NCBI GenBank assembly: GCA_001464575.1
Contig: LNFE01000126.1
Location: forward strand, 1-40,822
Source of the DNA: Acidobacteria bacterium Ga0077553
Lineage (GTDB): Bacteria; Acidobacteriota; Terriglobia; Bryobacterales; Bryobacteraceae
Reading direction: 5' to 3'
DNA length: 40,822 nucleotides
This document shows, piece after piece, positions 24,310 through 33,994 of the stretch; position 1 is the first letter of the stretch, and each line of letters starts with the position of its first letter. Below the pieces are notes generated by a model. That model was not told where the DNA came from. It saw only the letters and a list, made by a program, of their open reading frames with translations, and did not search any database. The translations under genes and the position numbers were made by a program.

Positions 24310-25980
24310 CTATCTCCATTGTGTACTCTGTGCCACGCCGAATTGGCTACCCAGCGTGCCGTAGTCCAAGCCGGTTGCCTGGATCCGTACTCCACGGCCC
24401 ACGGTCGCCAGCGCCAGCGAACCCCTTTGCAGGATGGTCGTACCCGGAGCCACCATGAGCGACTGGCTCGCAGGCAATGTCAACAGTACGGTCGCGGGGA
24501 TGGTGAACTGCCGGTCCGTGTTTCGCGCCCAGCACTGGAACGAAGATCCAGTGACTTGGGTGCCTTGCGTCACGAAGCTTTGGCCTTGAATCGTTACGAG
24601 CGTCGACGGCTCCCCGCCGGTCCACGTAACGGTGACGCCCGCCGACCGGGTGATCGCCTCGAGCGAAGCGCGGTTTGTCCATTCGAGCTCCGGCGCCACG
24701 GTGATGGAACCGCTGAAGCTTCCGATATCCGGCCCGCCGGGTCCGCTCATCGTGTACTGGCCAGCGTCGAGATAGTTGCCTGAAGTTCCATTGCCGATCT
24801 CGGCCGAATACGAGACGACGGCCATTGCGCTGGTGAGCCGGGCCACGCTTCGGCTGCCTGCCGGTCCTGTTATCGAAAGAGGCGTGCCGGCGTCCAGTCC
24901 TCGATAAACGAGGTCCGGAAAGGGGTTCGTCAGCCCGGTCGTCACCAAGCAGGAACCCAACGTCGGCACGAAAAAGTTGGAGCGGAAGAGCCGTTCGAGG
25001 TTGCCGCTTACGCGGCTGTAGCCAGCCGAAGCGATATCGCTCCGAAGCAAGGTACGTGTAGTGGCTCCGCCTGCTCCGTCCGCCACGGAGTAGGTGGATT
25101 GCCGGGTTAATCCAAAGCTCCCGGTAGTAAATTGTCCGGCGCCAATCCAGCGGCTCACCTCTTCCGGCGTTACGGAGATGCCTTCGTCACCGCCTTCCAG
25201 CGCCGGACAGGCCGAGCCCGAAGCTGCCACGGGGATCGTCGTGAAGTTGCTCACGAAACTGCCGGAGGCCACGGCCACCGATACCCCACATCCCGTGCCG
25301 GCGTTGGCCGGCACGACGACGTTAATCTGGTCCAACCCAGGGAACACCGTGCGGCCATGATAGAGCACGGTCGCCGGCTTCCCGCCAATCTCGACGAGAA
25401 TCGGCACACTGGAAAGATTCGTCTGCGTCTGTGCCAGCGTCTCGTCACCGGCCGATGGCCCGGCGCCTGTTCCATAGAGCACGATCACATCACCCGGGTG
25501 CGTTGCGTTCGATGGTCCTAGCAACCGGTTCGCCGCGTCAAACACGGCCGCGGCGCCGCTTCCGGAGCCGTCCAGCGTCAGGGTGCCGAACGCGCTCTGC
25601 ACCACGCGAATCGGCGCTGTTGCGCTGGTGCGGCCATTGTTGGTCACCGTGATCGTCCCTGTGCCCACCGGCGTCGTCGAAGGAAGAATGCCCGCCACCT
25701 GCGTCGGGGTGACGTAGTAGAGGATCACTGCCCGCGTGACCCCGCCGACGGTGACGGCGGCCGAAACGCCTTCGAGCGTCGCCCGCAGCGGCACGCTCTG
25801 CAAGCCTGTCGACGAGTTCGCCAGGCCCGTACCGAAGATCACAAAAATCGACCCTTGCGCGATGCCGTGGTGAGGCAACGCCGCCGGAACGTAGCTATAG
25901 TTATTCAGAACACCTGAGACCACCGGTTGTGCGGAGGCTAAGCCTCCGCACAGCAACACGGCCCCTATCAGCCGCAACAC
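24310..25980 (-). CDS. TIGR03437-like exported protein
   Basis: A 556-residue secreted protein (signal LRLIGAVLLCGGLASAQ). The N-terminal 250 residues match the Solibacter-type TIGR03437 pattern as I know it: SIFVIFGTGLANSSTGLQ (about 44-61), VILYYVTPTQVAGILPS (about 85-101), a GDVIVLYGTGAGPS block (about 162-176), and DQINVVVPANAGTGC (about 215-229). Residues 260-556 are a beta-rich region with no family I can name. The start is GTG 25980, overlapping the previous stop by one base (TAGTG). This family is expanded in Solibacter and is the best taxonomic marker in the window. Function is unknown; a surface or adhesion role is a guess. Confidence 0.85.
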   Translation of the reverse strand: MLRLIGAVLLCGGLASAQPVVSGVLNNYSYVPAALPHHGIAQGSIFVIFGTGLANSSTGLQSVPLRATLEGVSAAVTVGGVTRAVILYYVTPTQVAGILPSTTPVGTGTITVTNNGRTSATAPIRVVQSAFGTLTLDGSGSGAAAVFDAANRLLGPSNATHPGDVIVLYGTGAGPSAGDETLAQTQTNLSSVPILVEIGGKPATVLYHGRTVFPGLDQINVVVPANAGTGCGVSVAVASGSFVSNFTTIPVAASGSACPALEGGDEGISVTPEEVSRWIGAGQFTTGSFGLTRQSTYSVADGAGGATTRTLLRSDIASAGYSRVSGNLERLFRSNFFVPTLGSCLVTTGLTNPFPDLVYRGLDAGTPLSITGPAGSRSVARLTSAMAVVSYSAEIGNGTSGNYLDAGQYTMSGPGGPDIGSFSGSITVAPELEWTNRASLEAITRSAGVTVTWTGGEPSTLVTIQGQSFVTQGTQVTGSSFQCWARNTDRQFTIPATVLLTLPASQSLMVAPGTTILQRGSLALATVGRGVRIQATGLDYGTLGSQFGVAQSTQWR

Positions 25981-27500
25981 TATTCCGTGGCCTCAGCGAA
26001 CGCCCGCCACTTCTTGGCCAACTCGGCCTTACCGCCCATACCCGGCGCACCGGAGTACATCATCGAAAGGTTGCGCGCCGCCAGACGATGGCCGCCCTCG
26101 GCCGCCTTCGTCAGCCAGCGTTCGGCTTCCTTGAAGTTCTGCTCCGTACCGTTCCCGACTACGTACAGCATGCCAACCCGCGCCGCCGCGGTCACGTCGC
26201 CCTTCTCCGCCGCTGCCAAGGTCTCGGGGAAATTGCCCAGGGGACCAAAGCCGTCGTTCTTTGCCGTGATCTCGGCCAGCCACTTCTCCCAACCGCCGAC
26301 CGGCTCCCTGTTCTGCTTGCGGCCCAGGTCACCGCGGAAATCGCGATCGCGAATCGTGGCCAGCGCGTTGGTGGCCATCGTCCGTAACTCTTCGTCCGGG
26401 TCCTTCAAAAGGCCGACCAGCGCCGCGAAAACCGGCGGATCCTGCTTCACGCCATTGATCTGCAGTTTCATGGCGTTCACCAATCCGTCCACTGCGCTCA
26501 CGCGATGCGGACCTTCATTGAGGGCGAGCTTAATCAAGGCGCCCTGCGCCGCCTGGCTGCGCCAGTTGGCGTTGATCGCCAGGACGCGGATGATCTCCGG
26601 AGTCGCCGGCAGGCTGGCGATGGCGGCAATCGCGTCCTCGCCGCAATTGGTCTTGGCGCAGGCCTTGATTGCTTCCGGCGTCAACTTCTTCTTCACCACC
26701 TCGCCCGCGGCCAAGCCGCCCACGACGGCCAAGCCCGTACCTTTCGCCAGCATTGCTTTTTCCGCAGCCGATAGCGGCAGCCGCTTGTTCCGCTGCGCGA
26801 CGGCCCACGCGATCGCATCGTCATTCGTCACCGGGTGGTAGGTGCGCTCGCCCAGGTCGTCCACTTCGCGATAGATCACCGGGTAGCCCTTGGCCTGCAC
26901 GCGGCTGTAGCCGTCGCGCACGTTGGTCAAGTGATGAGACAGGTCGCGCATGCCCAACACCATGTAGATTCCCGGCCCTTCTTTCTCAGCGTTGAACGGC
27001 TTAACATGCGAAGGCATCAGCCACCACGTCCAGCTGTAGGAGATGGACGCGGCGTACAGGTCCGGGAACAGCATGGCCATCTGCCCGGAGATCTTGCCAC
27101 CTTCACCCTTGCCATAGAGGTAGACTCGGCGCGGATTCACGGGATAGGTCTTCTTCGCCCAAGCCAGCAGCTTCTGAATCGGCTCATGATCGTTCGCTCC
27201 GAACTTCCGCTCCTGCGGATGCGCGCCAATCACGACAAACTGATCGCTCAGGCCGAGGCGATCGAGCGCCGCTTTCACGGGGTACATCTCATCGCCGGTC
27301 GGCCGGTCATGTTCGGGGAAACAGAGGAACAGGCCGACCTGTTTATTCGGGTCCGTGGTCCCGGCCGGGGCCAGGCCCGCGGGCGCGGAGACGGCATAGC
27401 GAACAATCGTCTTGCCCGCTTCGTCCTTCAGTTCCTGCTCTGGGGGCGTCAAACCCCACATCAACCCGACGCTCAATACGCTCAGTAGTGCCGCTTTCAT
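25980..27500 (-). CDS. Alpha/beta-hydrolase-like protein lacking the nucleophile, with HEAT- and Sel1-like repeats
   Basis: A 506-residue exported protein (signal KAALLSVLSVGLMWG). Residues about 50-240 resemble a PHB-depolymerase/esterase-type hydrolase, with VYLYGKGEGGKISGQMAM (126-143) where the nucleophile elbow should be. The expected Gly-x-Ser-x-Gly is G130-K-G132-E-G134, so the serine is Gly. Candidate Asp (D186) and His (H222) remain. Residues about 260-400 look like HEAT repeats (FAALVGLLKDPDEELRTMAT), and about 430-490 like Sel1 repeats (AAARVGMLYVVGNGTEQNF). It may be a scaffold or binding protein. ATG 27500 is preferred over an upstream ATG because it begins the signal peptide. 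Confidence 0.78.
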   Translation of the reverse strand: MKAALLSVLSVGLMWGLTPPEQELKDEAGKTIVRYAVSAPAGLAPAGTTDPNKQVGLFLCFPEHDRPTGDEMYPVKAALDRLGLSDQFVVIGAHPQERKFGANDHEPIQKLLAWAKKTYPVNPRRVYLYGKGEGGKISGQMAMLFPDLYAASISYSWTWWLMPSHVKPFNAEKEGPGIYMVLGMRDLSHHLTNVRDGYSRVQAKGYPVIYREVDDLGERTYHPVTNDDAIAWAVAQRNKRLPLSAAEKAMLAKGTGLAVVGGLAAGEVVKKKLTPEAIKACAKTNCGEDAIAAIASLPATPEIIRVLAINANWRSQAAQGALIKLALNEGPHRVSAVDGLVNAMKLQINGVKQDPPVFAALVGLLKDPDEELRTMATNALATIRDRDFRGDLGRKQNREPVGGWEKWLAEITAKNDGFGPLGNFPETLAAAEKGDVTAAARVGMLYVVGNGTEQNFKEAERWLTKAAEGGHRLAARNLSMMYSGAPGMGGKAELAKKWRAFAEATE

Positions 27501-27544
27501 GAACAAGACTATATCTGATTCCGCATCCGCTATCATCATCAGTC

Positions 27545-28648
27545 ATGCGCCTCGCCGCTCTTTGTGTCCTCACGCTTCCTTTATTCGCCCAGGCCCCGCT
27601 CGTTCACACCGACGTTTTCCGGGCCGGAGCCGGGGGTTACCACTCCTATCGCATCCCGGCTCTGGTCACGGCTGCCAACGGCCATCTGGTGGCCTTCGCC
27701 GAAGCGCGGCGAGACAACCGCGGAGACCCCGGCCTGGGCGATATCGACTTGGTCGTCGCCCGGTCAACCGACCAGGGCCGCACCTGGACGAAGGCCGAAC
27801 TGCTCGATGATCCCGGCGAAAAATGGTCGGCCTCCAACCCCACCCCGCTTCTTGACCGCTCAAACGGCCGCCTCTGGATCTTCTACAATCGTTGGCAGCC
27901 GGGATACGGCACCGACAAGTCGCAGCCCGGCCAACCGCATAACCAGATGTGGGCCCGCTCGAGCGACGACCACGGCGTCACCTGGTCCGCACCCCGCGAC
28001 CTCACCCGCGACAGCCGCGAGTACGACCACTGGGGCGCCATGTTCCTCGGCCCCGGAGGCGCCATTCAAACCAAGTCCGGGCAACTCCTGATCCCGGCTT
28101 CGATGAAGGCGGACCTATTCTCCGCGCAAGCCACCATCGGCAGCTTCACGGGCTCGCTGGGCCTGATGCGCGCCTACATCTTGGCCAGCGACGACCACGG
28201 CCAAACCTGGAAGCGGGGCGCCCTCGTCCCCGCCCTCACCAATGAGAATCAACTCGTCGAGTTGGCCGATGGCAACATCCTGATGGATGCCCGGCAGAAC
28301 AACGGCGACCATCGCTGGTTCCTGACGTCGCCAGACGGCGGCAAATCCTGGCTCCGTCCACGCCGGGGCATCGCGGTCTCGCCTGTCGCCACCGCCATCG
28401 AGCGGTACGGCAAGCGCCTGCTTTGGACCGGCCCCACGCTGAACAACCGGCAGAACCTAGTCGTTCGTTCGAGCTTCGACGAAGGGCAGACCTGGATTCA
28501 GGAACGTGTTCTCTACGGCGGCTTCGCGGCCTATTCTGATCTCGCTGTACTCTCCGATGGCGCCGCCGGCGTTCTCTGGGAACGCGGCGCCACCGAGCCC
28601 TACCAGGCCATCACGTTTACGCGTCTGCCGCCGGCGTTCCTGGAATAA
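27545..28648 (+). CDS. Exported sialidase (BNR repeats)
   Basis: A 367-residue exo-alpha-sialidase-like protein with a signal peptide ([15 protein letters not shown]). It has the arginine motif YRIP (35-38), five Asp-box turns of the type S-x-D-x-G-x-T-W (starting about 74, 140, 215, 262 and 310), FAEAR (51-55) and a Glu-containing NENQLVEL (233-240). The family cleaves terminal sialic acids, though related BNR proteins act on other glycosides. The start is 44 bases from that of the divergent hydrolase-like gene. Its last 32 bases overlap the convergent ferredoxin gene. Confidence 0.9.
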   Translation: MRLAALCVLTLPLFAQAPLVHTDVFRAGAGGYHSYRIPALVTAANGHLVAFAEARRDNRGDPGLGDIDLVVARSTDQGRTWTKAELLDDPGEKWSASNPTPLLDRSNGRLWIFYNRWQPGYGTDKSQPGQPHNQMWARSSDDHGVTWSAPRDLTRDSREYDHWGAMFLGPGGAIQTKSGQLLIPASMKADLFSAQATIGSFTGSLGLMRAYILASDDHGQTWKRGALVPALTNENQLVELADGNILMDARQNNGDHRWFLTSPDGGKSWLRPRRGIAVSPVATAIERYGKRLLWTGPTLNNRQNLVVRSSFDEGQTWIQERVLYGGFAAYSDLAVLSDGAAGVLWERGATEPYQAITFTRLPPAFLE

Positions 28649-28997
28649 CAAACTCCGCCACCGGCCTCCCGCCAATCAAATGCTCCTGCAGAATCCGCTC
28701 GAGCACCTCCGGCGTCGCATGGCGATACCAGACACCTTCGGGATAGACCACCGCGATCGGCCCCTGCTCGCAAACCCGTAAGCAGTTGGCCTTCGTGCGG
28801 AAAACGCACGGCCGCGCCGACATCAGCCCCTCTTCCGCCAGCCGTCGCTTCAGGTAGTCCCACGCGGCGAGACCTTCCTCCTTGCTGCAACAGAGTGGCT
28901 TGGTTTGGTCGGCGCACAAGAAGATGTGCCGTTCAATCTGGCCCAGCCCCAGCTTGCCGGCCTGCGTCCGAAGGCCCTCCAGATCAACTTTACCCAT
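28617..28997 (-). CDS. Thioredoxin-like [2Fe-2S] ferredoxin
   Basis: A 126-residue cytoplasmic protein of the thioredoxin-fold [2Fe-2S] ferredoxin group. Cluster ligands are likely C28, C37 (C-X8-C within [12 protein letters not shown]) and C72, C76 (C-X3-C in [10 protein letters not shown]), followed by the family's [15 protein letters not shown] stretch. It carries electrons for an unknown partner. ATG 28997 (MGKVDLEG) is preferred because upstream residues look non-coding. It is isolated on its strand, divergent from the TonB receptor with about 47 bases between starts, and convergent with the sialidase with 32 bases of overlap. Confidence 0.88.
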   Translation of the reverse strand: MGKVDLEGLRTQAGKLGLGQIERHIFLCADQTKPLCCSKEEGLAAWDYLKRRLAEEGLMSARPCVFRTKANCLRVCEQGPIAVVYPEGVWYRHATPEVLERILQEHLIGGRPVAEFVIPGTPAADA

Positions 28998-29044
28998 AGC
29001 TTTTATTGTGGACCGAATTGGTCGCCTTGTGCTACGCTCATTTT

Positions 29045-31411
29045 GTGAATGCAATTAACTTGCAGCTGACGGCATTGTTCTTCGCCGCTGTTCCGCTCCT
29101 CCTTGCTCAGTCCGCAGTCAGCGGCATTGTGCAGGATACCTCCCGCTCAGCGATCGCGGGTGCCGAGATCAAGGCCGTTTCTGCACTGGAAGCTCGCGAA
29201 TCGACGATTCTTTCCGATCCGCAGGGCCGCTTTGAGCTGTCCCTGACCCCCGGCAACTACCGGCTGCTCATCTCCGCCAAGGGCTTCTCCGCCACCGAAC
29301 AAAGCATCACGGTCACCGCCACGTCGTTGCAGCTGGATATCACTCTTCCCATTGCCCCCCTCGCCGAGACTCTCCGCGTCTCCGGCGGGCGAGTTCTCTC
29401 CTCGGGCGCCGATCTGCAGCGGCTTCCCGGCTCCGCCGAAGTGCTCACGGCGGAGGTTCTCCGCGAGAGCAACGTCATGACGACGGAAGAGGCGTTACGA
29501 AAGGTCACGGGAGTTCATGCCCGCGGTGAGGACGCCTTTGGCCTTCGCCCCAACATCGGTATCCGCGGACTCTCCCCCACCCGTTCGACCAAAGTCCTGC
29601 TCCTCGAGGACGGTCTCCCGCTCTCCTATGCGCCCTACGGCGACAACGCCTCCTACTACCATCCCCCCGTGGACCGCTTCGAAACCATCGAAGTCATCAA
29701 GGGCGGCGAGCAAATCGTTTTCGGCCCCATGACAGTCGGCGGCGTCGTCAACTACGTCACCCCTGCTATCCCCGCCAAGCGCGCCGGCTCTCTCCTGCTG
29801 ATGGGCGGCAACCGCGACTATCTCAACGGACACGCCCGATACGGCGCCAACTTCAAGAACACCGGTTGGTTGATCGACCTGCTCCGCAAACAGGGCGAAG
29901 GCTCCCGGGAGAATGTCCGCCACGGCATCACCGACTTCAACGTCAAGACGCTCACCAGCATCTCCTCCCGCCAGACTCTCGGCCTTCGCTTCAACTCCTA
30001 CACCGAGGACTCCAACATCGCCTACACCGGGCTTCGCGAAAACGAGTTCATTGCCAATCCGCGCGGCAATGTGTTCCGCAACGACTTCTTCAACACCAAT
30101 CGCTACGCCGGCGCCATTACCCACACCCTGGCCCTCTCCGACCACCTCGTCCTCTCCACCAACGGCTACGCCTCTGCCTTCCTGCGGGATTGGTGGCGCC
30201 AGTCGAGCAACTCCAGCCAGCGCCCGAACGACTCCGCCGACCCCGCCTGTGGCGGCATGGCCAATCTCCTCACGACCTGCGGTAACGAGGGCCGTCTCCG
30301 CTACTATCAGACGTGGGGCGTTGACCCCAAGTTGAAAGCGACTTTCAAGTTGGGCGGCGCCCAGAACGAACTCGACCTCGGCTTCCGCTACCACTCCGAG
30401 ATCCAGGAACGCTACCAGAAGAACGGCCCGCTGCCCACTTCGCGCGACGGTGTCACCGTCGAGAACAATGACCGACGCGCCCAAGCCGCTTCGTTCTTCC
30501 TGCAAAACCGTTTCGTATTCGGCAATCTAGCCATCACGCCGGGCCTGCGCTTCGAGTCCGTGAACTTTCGCCGTGTGAACCACCTTAACGGCGCCCGCGG
30601 CAATACACGGCTCAACCAATGGATCCCCGGCATCGGCGCCGCCTACACGGTCGGCAGCCGCGTCACCTTCTTCTCCGGCCTGCATCGTGGCTTCGCACCG
30701 CCCCGCGTCGAAGACATCATCAACAACAACACCGGTGCATCCATCGATCTCGATGCCGAGTTGAGTTGGAATTATGAGGCGGGCGCCCGCGTCAATCTGC
30801 CCGGCGATCTCCGCGCCGAAGCCACTTTCTTCCGGATGGACTTTGAGAATCAAATCGTCCCCGCCAGCGTGGCGGGTGGCCTGGGCGCCACGCTGACCAA
30901 CGCCGGCTCCACCCTGCACCAAGGGGCCGAATTCTCCACCGCATGGCAACTCGCCCGCTTTCTCCCGCGCCAACACAACGTCACGCTCCGCGCCGCTTGG
31001 ACGGCGCTGCCCATCGCGCGTTACTCCTCGGATCGCTTCAGCAGCATTCCCGGCTTCACCACGGTGCGGATCACGGGCAACCGGCTGCCCTACGCCCCGA
31101 AGAACCTGCTGACGTCGAGCCTTGCGTATACGCACTCGAAGGGCATCAACGTGTTTGTAGAGAACGTCTACACTGGCCGCCAGTTCGGCGACGACCTCAA
31201 CACGGTCGGCGGCACCCCGGACGGCCAACGGGGCCTGCTGCCGGGTAACGCCATCTGGAACGCCTCCGTCAACGTGCCGGTCTCGACCAGCACGACCCTC
31301 TTCTTCACCATGAAGAATCTCACCGACCGTCTCACCATCGTCGACCGCAGCCGCGGACTGCTCCCTGGCATTCCACGGCTCGTGCAGTTCGGCTTCCGCT
31401 TCAATTTCTAG
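29045..31411 (+). CDS. TonB-dependent receptor, FecA-like
   Basis: A 788-residue outer-membrane receptor started at GTG 29045, which opens a signal peptide ([21 protein letters not shown]). Residues about 24-105 are a carboxypeptidase-regulatory-like beta sandwich ([20 protein letters not shown]). The plug (about 120-240) shows [20 protein letters not shown] and [20 protein letters not shown], then [14 protein letters not shown], as in ferric-citrate/siderophore receptors. The 22-strand barrel follows, ending in QFGFRFNF with the terminal Phe. Iron-chelate uptake is likely, though such receptors also import glycans. Its TAG is immediately followed by the stop of the convergent rhodanese gene. 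Confidence 0.92.
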   Translation: MNAINLQLTALFFAAVPLLLAQSAVSGIVQDTSRSAIAGAEIKAVSALEARESTILSDPQGRFELSLTPGNYRLLISAKGFSATEQSITVTATSLQLDITLPIAPLAETLRVSGGRVLSSGADLQRLPGSAEVLTAEVLRESNVMTTEEALRKVTGVHARGEDAFGLRPNIGIRGLSPTRSTKVLLLEDGLPLSYAPYGDNASYYHPPVDRFETIEVIKGGEQIVFGPMTVGGVVNYVTPAIPAKRAGSLLLMGGNRDYLNGHARYGANFKNTGWLIDLLRKQGEGSRENVRHGITDFNVKTLTSISSRQTLGLRFNSYTEDSNIAYTGLRENEFIANPRGNVFRNDFFNTNRYAGAITHTLALSDHLVLSTNGYASAFLRDWWRQSSNSSQRPNDSADPACGGMANLLTTCGNEGRLRYYQTWGVDPKLKATFKLGGAQNELDLGFRYHSEIQERYQKNGPLPTSRDGVTVENNDRRAQAASFFLQNRFVFGNLAITPGLRFESVNFRRVNHLNGARGNTRLNQWIPGIGAAYTVGSRVTFFSGLHRGFAPPRVEDIINNNTGASIDLDAELSWNYEAGARVNLPGDLRAEATFFRMDFENQIVPASVAGGLGATLTNAGSTLHQGAEFSTAWQLARFLPRQHNVTLRAAWTALPIARYSSDRFSSIPGFTTVRITGNRLPYAPKNLLTSSLAYTHSKGINVFVENVYTGRQFGDDLNTVGGTPDGQRGLLPGNAIWNASVNVPVSTSTTLFFTMKNLTDRLTIVDRSRGLLPGIPRLVQFGFRFNF

Positions 31412-32221
31412 CTACTGCTTGTCGACGGGCAACTCCGGGGTCGCGCTCCACTCTTCGAACGAACCGTCGTAGAGCTTCACGTCGCGCCCGGCTAAGCGAG
31501 CCGCGAAGTACGGCACGGTGGCCTGCATGCCGATATGGCAGTAGGTCACCAGCGTCTTCCCCACGCCCAGTTTCTCGCCCAAAGTGCTAACGGGCTGAAA
31601 GGCCTTCGCCTCCGTGAGCAGCGTCGGAAACGGAATGCTCTTCGCCCCGGGGATGTGCCCCGCCCGCGGCATATTCCCGGCGCTCGCGCCCGAGTAGAAC
31701 TCCGGCAACCGCGCGTCGACAATTGTCACGGCTTCGTCCCGCAGGTGAGAGCTCACCCAGGCCGAGTCCACAATCAGTTCCGGCCGCGCCTTCACGGTCA
31801 ACGCTTTTGCCGGTGTCACCAGCGGAGCCTCCGTCGTCACCGGCAACCCCTTCGCTTTCCAACCCGCCAGACCGCCATCCAACAACATCGCCGGCAAGCT
31901 GTGGTATTCGAACGTGAACCAGATCCGCGTCGCCGTTTGCACCGACTCGTTCCCCGCGTAGATCACCACGCGCGTCCCGTCCCCGATCCCCCACTGCATC
32001 ATCCGTTCGCGCATCAGCTCCGCCGGCGGCATCTCGAGCCGTAGCTTCGAATCTGGCTTTGACACATCCGCCAACGTCACCAGGCGCGCCCCCGCGATAT
32101 GCCCCTCGGCGTAATCCTTCGCCGACCCGGCATGCAAGATCACAACATCCTTCTCGGCGGACAACCATTCCGGGGTCACCAGCAAATTCACGGCAGCAAG
32201 CATCATCGGCATCACAAGCAT
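31412..32221 (-). CDS. Two-domain rhodanese sulfurtransferase
   Basis: A 269-residue thiosulfate or 3-mercaptopyruvate sulfurtransferase with tandem rhodanese domains. The second carries the active-site loop TYCHIGMQAT with C228 and ends in YDGSFEEWSATPELPV, the usual substrate-side sequence. The first has no cysteine at the matching place (YAGNESVQTATR), as normal for this family. The start ATG 32221 lies two bases after the stop of the upstream phosphatase gene; the hydrophobic start LVMPMMLAAVNLLV might act as a signal or anchor. Rhodaneses detoxify cyanide or move sulfur; a link to the upstream gene is not evident. Confidence 0.9.
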   Translation of the reverse strand: MLVMPMMLAAVNLLVTPEWLSAEKDVVILHAGSAKDYAEGHIAGARLVTLADVSKPDSKLRLEMPPAELMRERMMQWGIGDGTRVVIYAGNESVQTATRIWFTFEYHSLPAMLLDGGLAGWKAKGLPVTTEAPLVTPAKALTVKARPELIVDSAWVSSHLRDEAVTIVDARLPEFYSGASAGNMPRAGHIPGAKSIPFPTLLTEAKAFQPVSTLGEKLGVGKTLVTYCHIGMQATVPYFAARLAGRDVKLYDGSFEEWSATPELPVDKQ

Positions 32222-32223
32222 AC

Positions 32224-33993
32224 TTACAGTGTCCGCGAACGCGGGTACGGCGTGTTCCACCCCTTCACCGCATGCCAGATGATCCGGTCCAGCACATCCG
32301 CCGGCGCCTCGTCCGGTTCGCTGAAGTCCATCCGCAGGGAAGCCTCGGCCCCTTCGCGCGCGGCCCCGCGTAGCGCCCGCAGCGGCGGGTTCATCTCATC
32401 AAGCGGCACCCGGTTCTTCTCGGCGACATACGGGGACAGGTCTGGCTTCTCCGTGAACACGCTGAACATCGGCTCCGCCGCCAAGTCGAACTGGTTCTGC
32501 GGCGGCACCCCCAGCAAATGCTGAATCGTCCGGTACATGTGGATGGTTGTGTAGAACGTCGAATCCACGGCCTTCCGTTTAACCCACGGCCCAATCACCA
32601 TGCCGATGGTCCGGTGCCCGTCCACATGGTCCAGGCCACTCTGCGCATCGTCCTCGGTGACGAAGATCACCGAGTCCTTCCAGTACTTGCTCTTTGAAAT
32701 CGCCTCCACCAAACGCCCCAAGGCCAGGTCGTTGTCGGCTACCATCGCCCGCGGCGTGGGGAAGCCCGGCGAGGTGCCGCTCGTATGGTCCTGCGGCAAC
32801 AGAATCACGTTCAAACGCGGCAAGCTGTCGTTCTTCTCAAACTCCGCAAACTCCGCCAGAAACCGGTCCACCCGCAACTGATCGGGCACCGTCAATCCAT
32901 ACGCCGGCACGTTAGGCGAATAGACATCGCGCAGGCCGACAATCTGCGCCCGCGGCGTAATCTTCACATTCGTCGTCCCGTTCTTCCAGTCCGCGTAAAT
33001 ATCGCTCCAGGTCGCCTTGGCCGGCGCGATCGTGTTGAGCCCGCGCTCCCCGTAGCTCCGCACGCTCACCCCGTGCACCTTGGCCGCGTCCCACAGGAAA
33101 TCGTTCGGCGCGAACAGCATCGGGTTCTGATCGTTCCGCCCGTTCCCATACTTGTGCACCCAGTCGCTCGCGTAGCCCTGCGTGCACCACCGGTGCCCCA
33201 GCGCCGATTGGTCGGCCGGCGTGTAGAAGTTGTCGAGCAGCACATACTCCTCCGCCAGTTTGTGATGGTTCGGCGTCACGTCCCGGCCGAAGTGCACCAG
33301 CTTCGGATCGCCATTGCCCTGCGGTAGATCGCCGAAAATCTGGTCGTACGTCCGGTTCTCCTTGATCACATAGAACACATGCTTCACCGGCGCAATCTTC
33401 CCCTTCATGCCCCGCTGCAATTCGCCCGCATCGTTCGCCCGCACGGCCTTTGTCCACTCCGCCAACTGCTTCGTCGACGGCTGTGGAATCACGCTGATCA
33501 GCCCTTTTCTGTTCCGATACGAAGGCGGCAGCGAACCCATCCCATAGCCGCTCGCGACTACAATTTCCCGCTCATCGGCCGAAAGCGCCACGGCCGTCGG
33601 GTACCACCCCGTAGGTACAAACCCGCGCGTCTTCCCGCTGCCCGTATCAATCACGGCCACGGCGTTGTCCGCGCCATTGGCCACATATAAAGTGTTCCCG
33701 TCCCGGCTCACCGCCAGCGCATTCGGCGCGCTGCCCACCGGCGCTTTCGGCGTTATCCGCGCGGGAATCGTTTGCACCACGCGGTCACTGTCCGTATCAA
33801 TCACCGACACCGAATCGCTATTCGCATTTGCCACGTAGAGCCGCGTGCCCCGCAGCGCCAGCGCGCTCGGATGCAGCCCGGTCTCAATCTCCTTCGTCAC
33901 CTTCCGCCCGGCCACATCCACGACGGAAACCGTCCCCGACTTCGGGATCCCAGTCCGCGAATCCACCACCACCGGGAACACCCCGTCCGTCAT
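32224..33993 (-). CDS. C-terminal part of a YncE-propeller/phosphatase-like protein
   Basis: A 589-residue frame. Residues 1-160 are the second half of a YncE-like beta-propeller (repeats with LYVANANSDSVSVIDT and LYVANGADNAVAVIDT), and residues about 190-530 are a phosphoesterase/alkaline-phosphatase superfamily domain (VFYVIKENRTYDQIFGD, VLLDNFYTPADQSALGH, VTEDDAQSGLDHVDGHRT). The first residues MTDGVFPVVVDSRTG read like the middle of the full protein, not a start. The N-terminal part lies in the next frame at 33995-34570, ending in TGA one base before this ATG, so the gene is split by a frameshift. Re-initiation at the TGACATG junction could still make this half. Confidence 0.85.
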   Translation of the reverse strand: MTDGVFPVVVDSRTGIPKSGTVSVVDVAGRKVTKEIETGLHPSALALRGTRLYVANANSDSVSVIDTDSDRVVQTIPARITPKAPVGSAPNALAVSRDGNTLYVANGADNAVAVIDTGSGKTRGFVPTGWYPTAVALSADEREIVVASGYGMGSLPPSYRNRKGLISVIPQPSTKQLAEWTKAVRANDAGELQRGMKGKIAPVKHVFYVIKENRTYDQIFGDLPQGNGDPKLVHFGRDVTPNHHKLAEEYVLLDNFYTPADQSALGHRWCTQGYASDWVHKYGNGRNDQNPMLFAPNDFLWDAAKVHGVSVRSYGERGLNTIAPAKATWSDIYADWKNGTTNVKITPRAQIVGLRDVYSPNVPAYGLTVPDQLRVDRFLAEFAEFEKNDSLPRLNVILLPQDHTSGTSPGFPTPRAMVADNDLALGRLVEAISKSKYWKDSVIFVTEDDAQSGLDHVDGHRTIGMVIGPWVKRKAVDSTFYTTIHMYRTIQHLLGVPPQNQFDLAAEPMFSVFTEKPDLSPYVAEKNRVPLDEMNPPLRALRGAAREGAEASLRMDFSEPDEAPADVLDRIIWHAVKGWNTPYPRSRTL

Positions 33994-33994
33994 G

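Noticed and set aside
29495..30505. 336-codon open frame antisense to the TonB receptor
   Set aside because: Val/Gly/Glu-rich shadow; no signal, no known domain.
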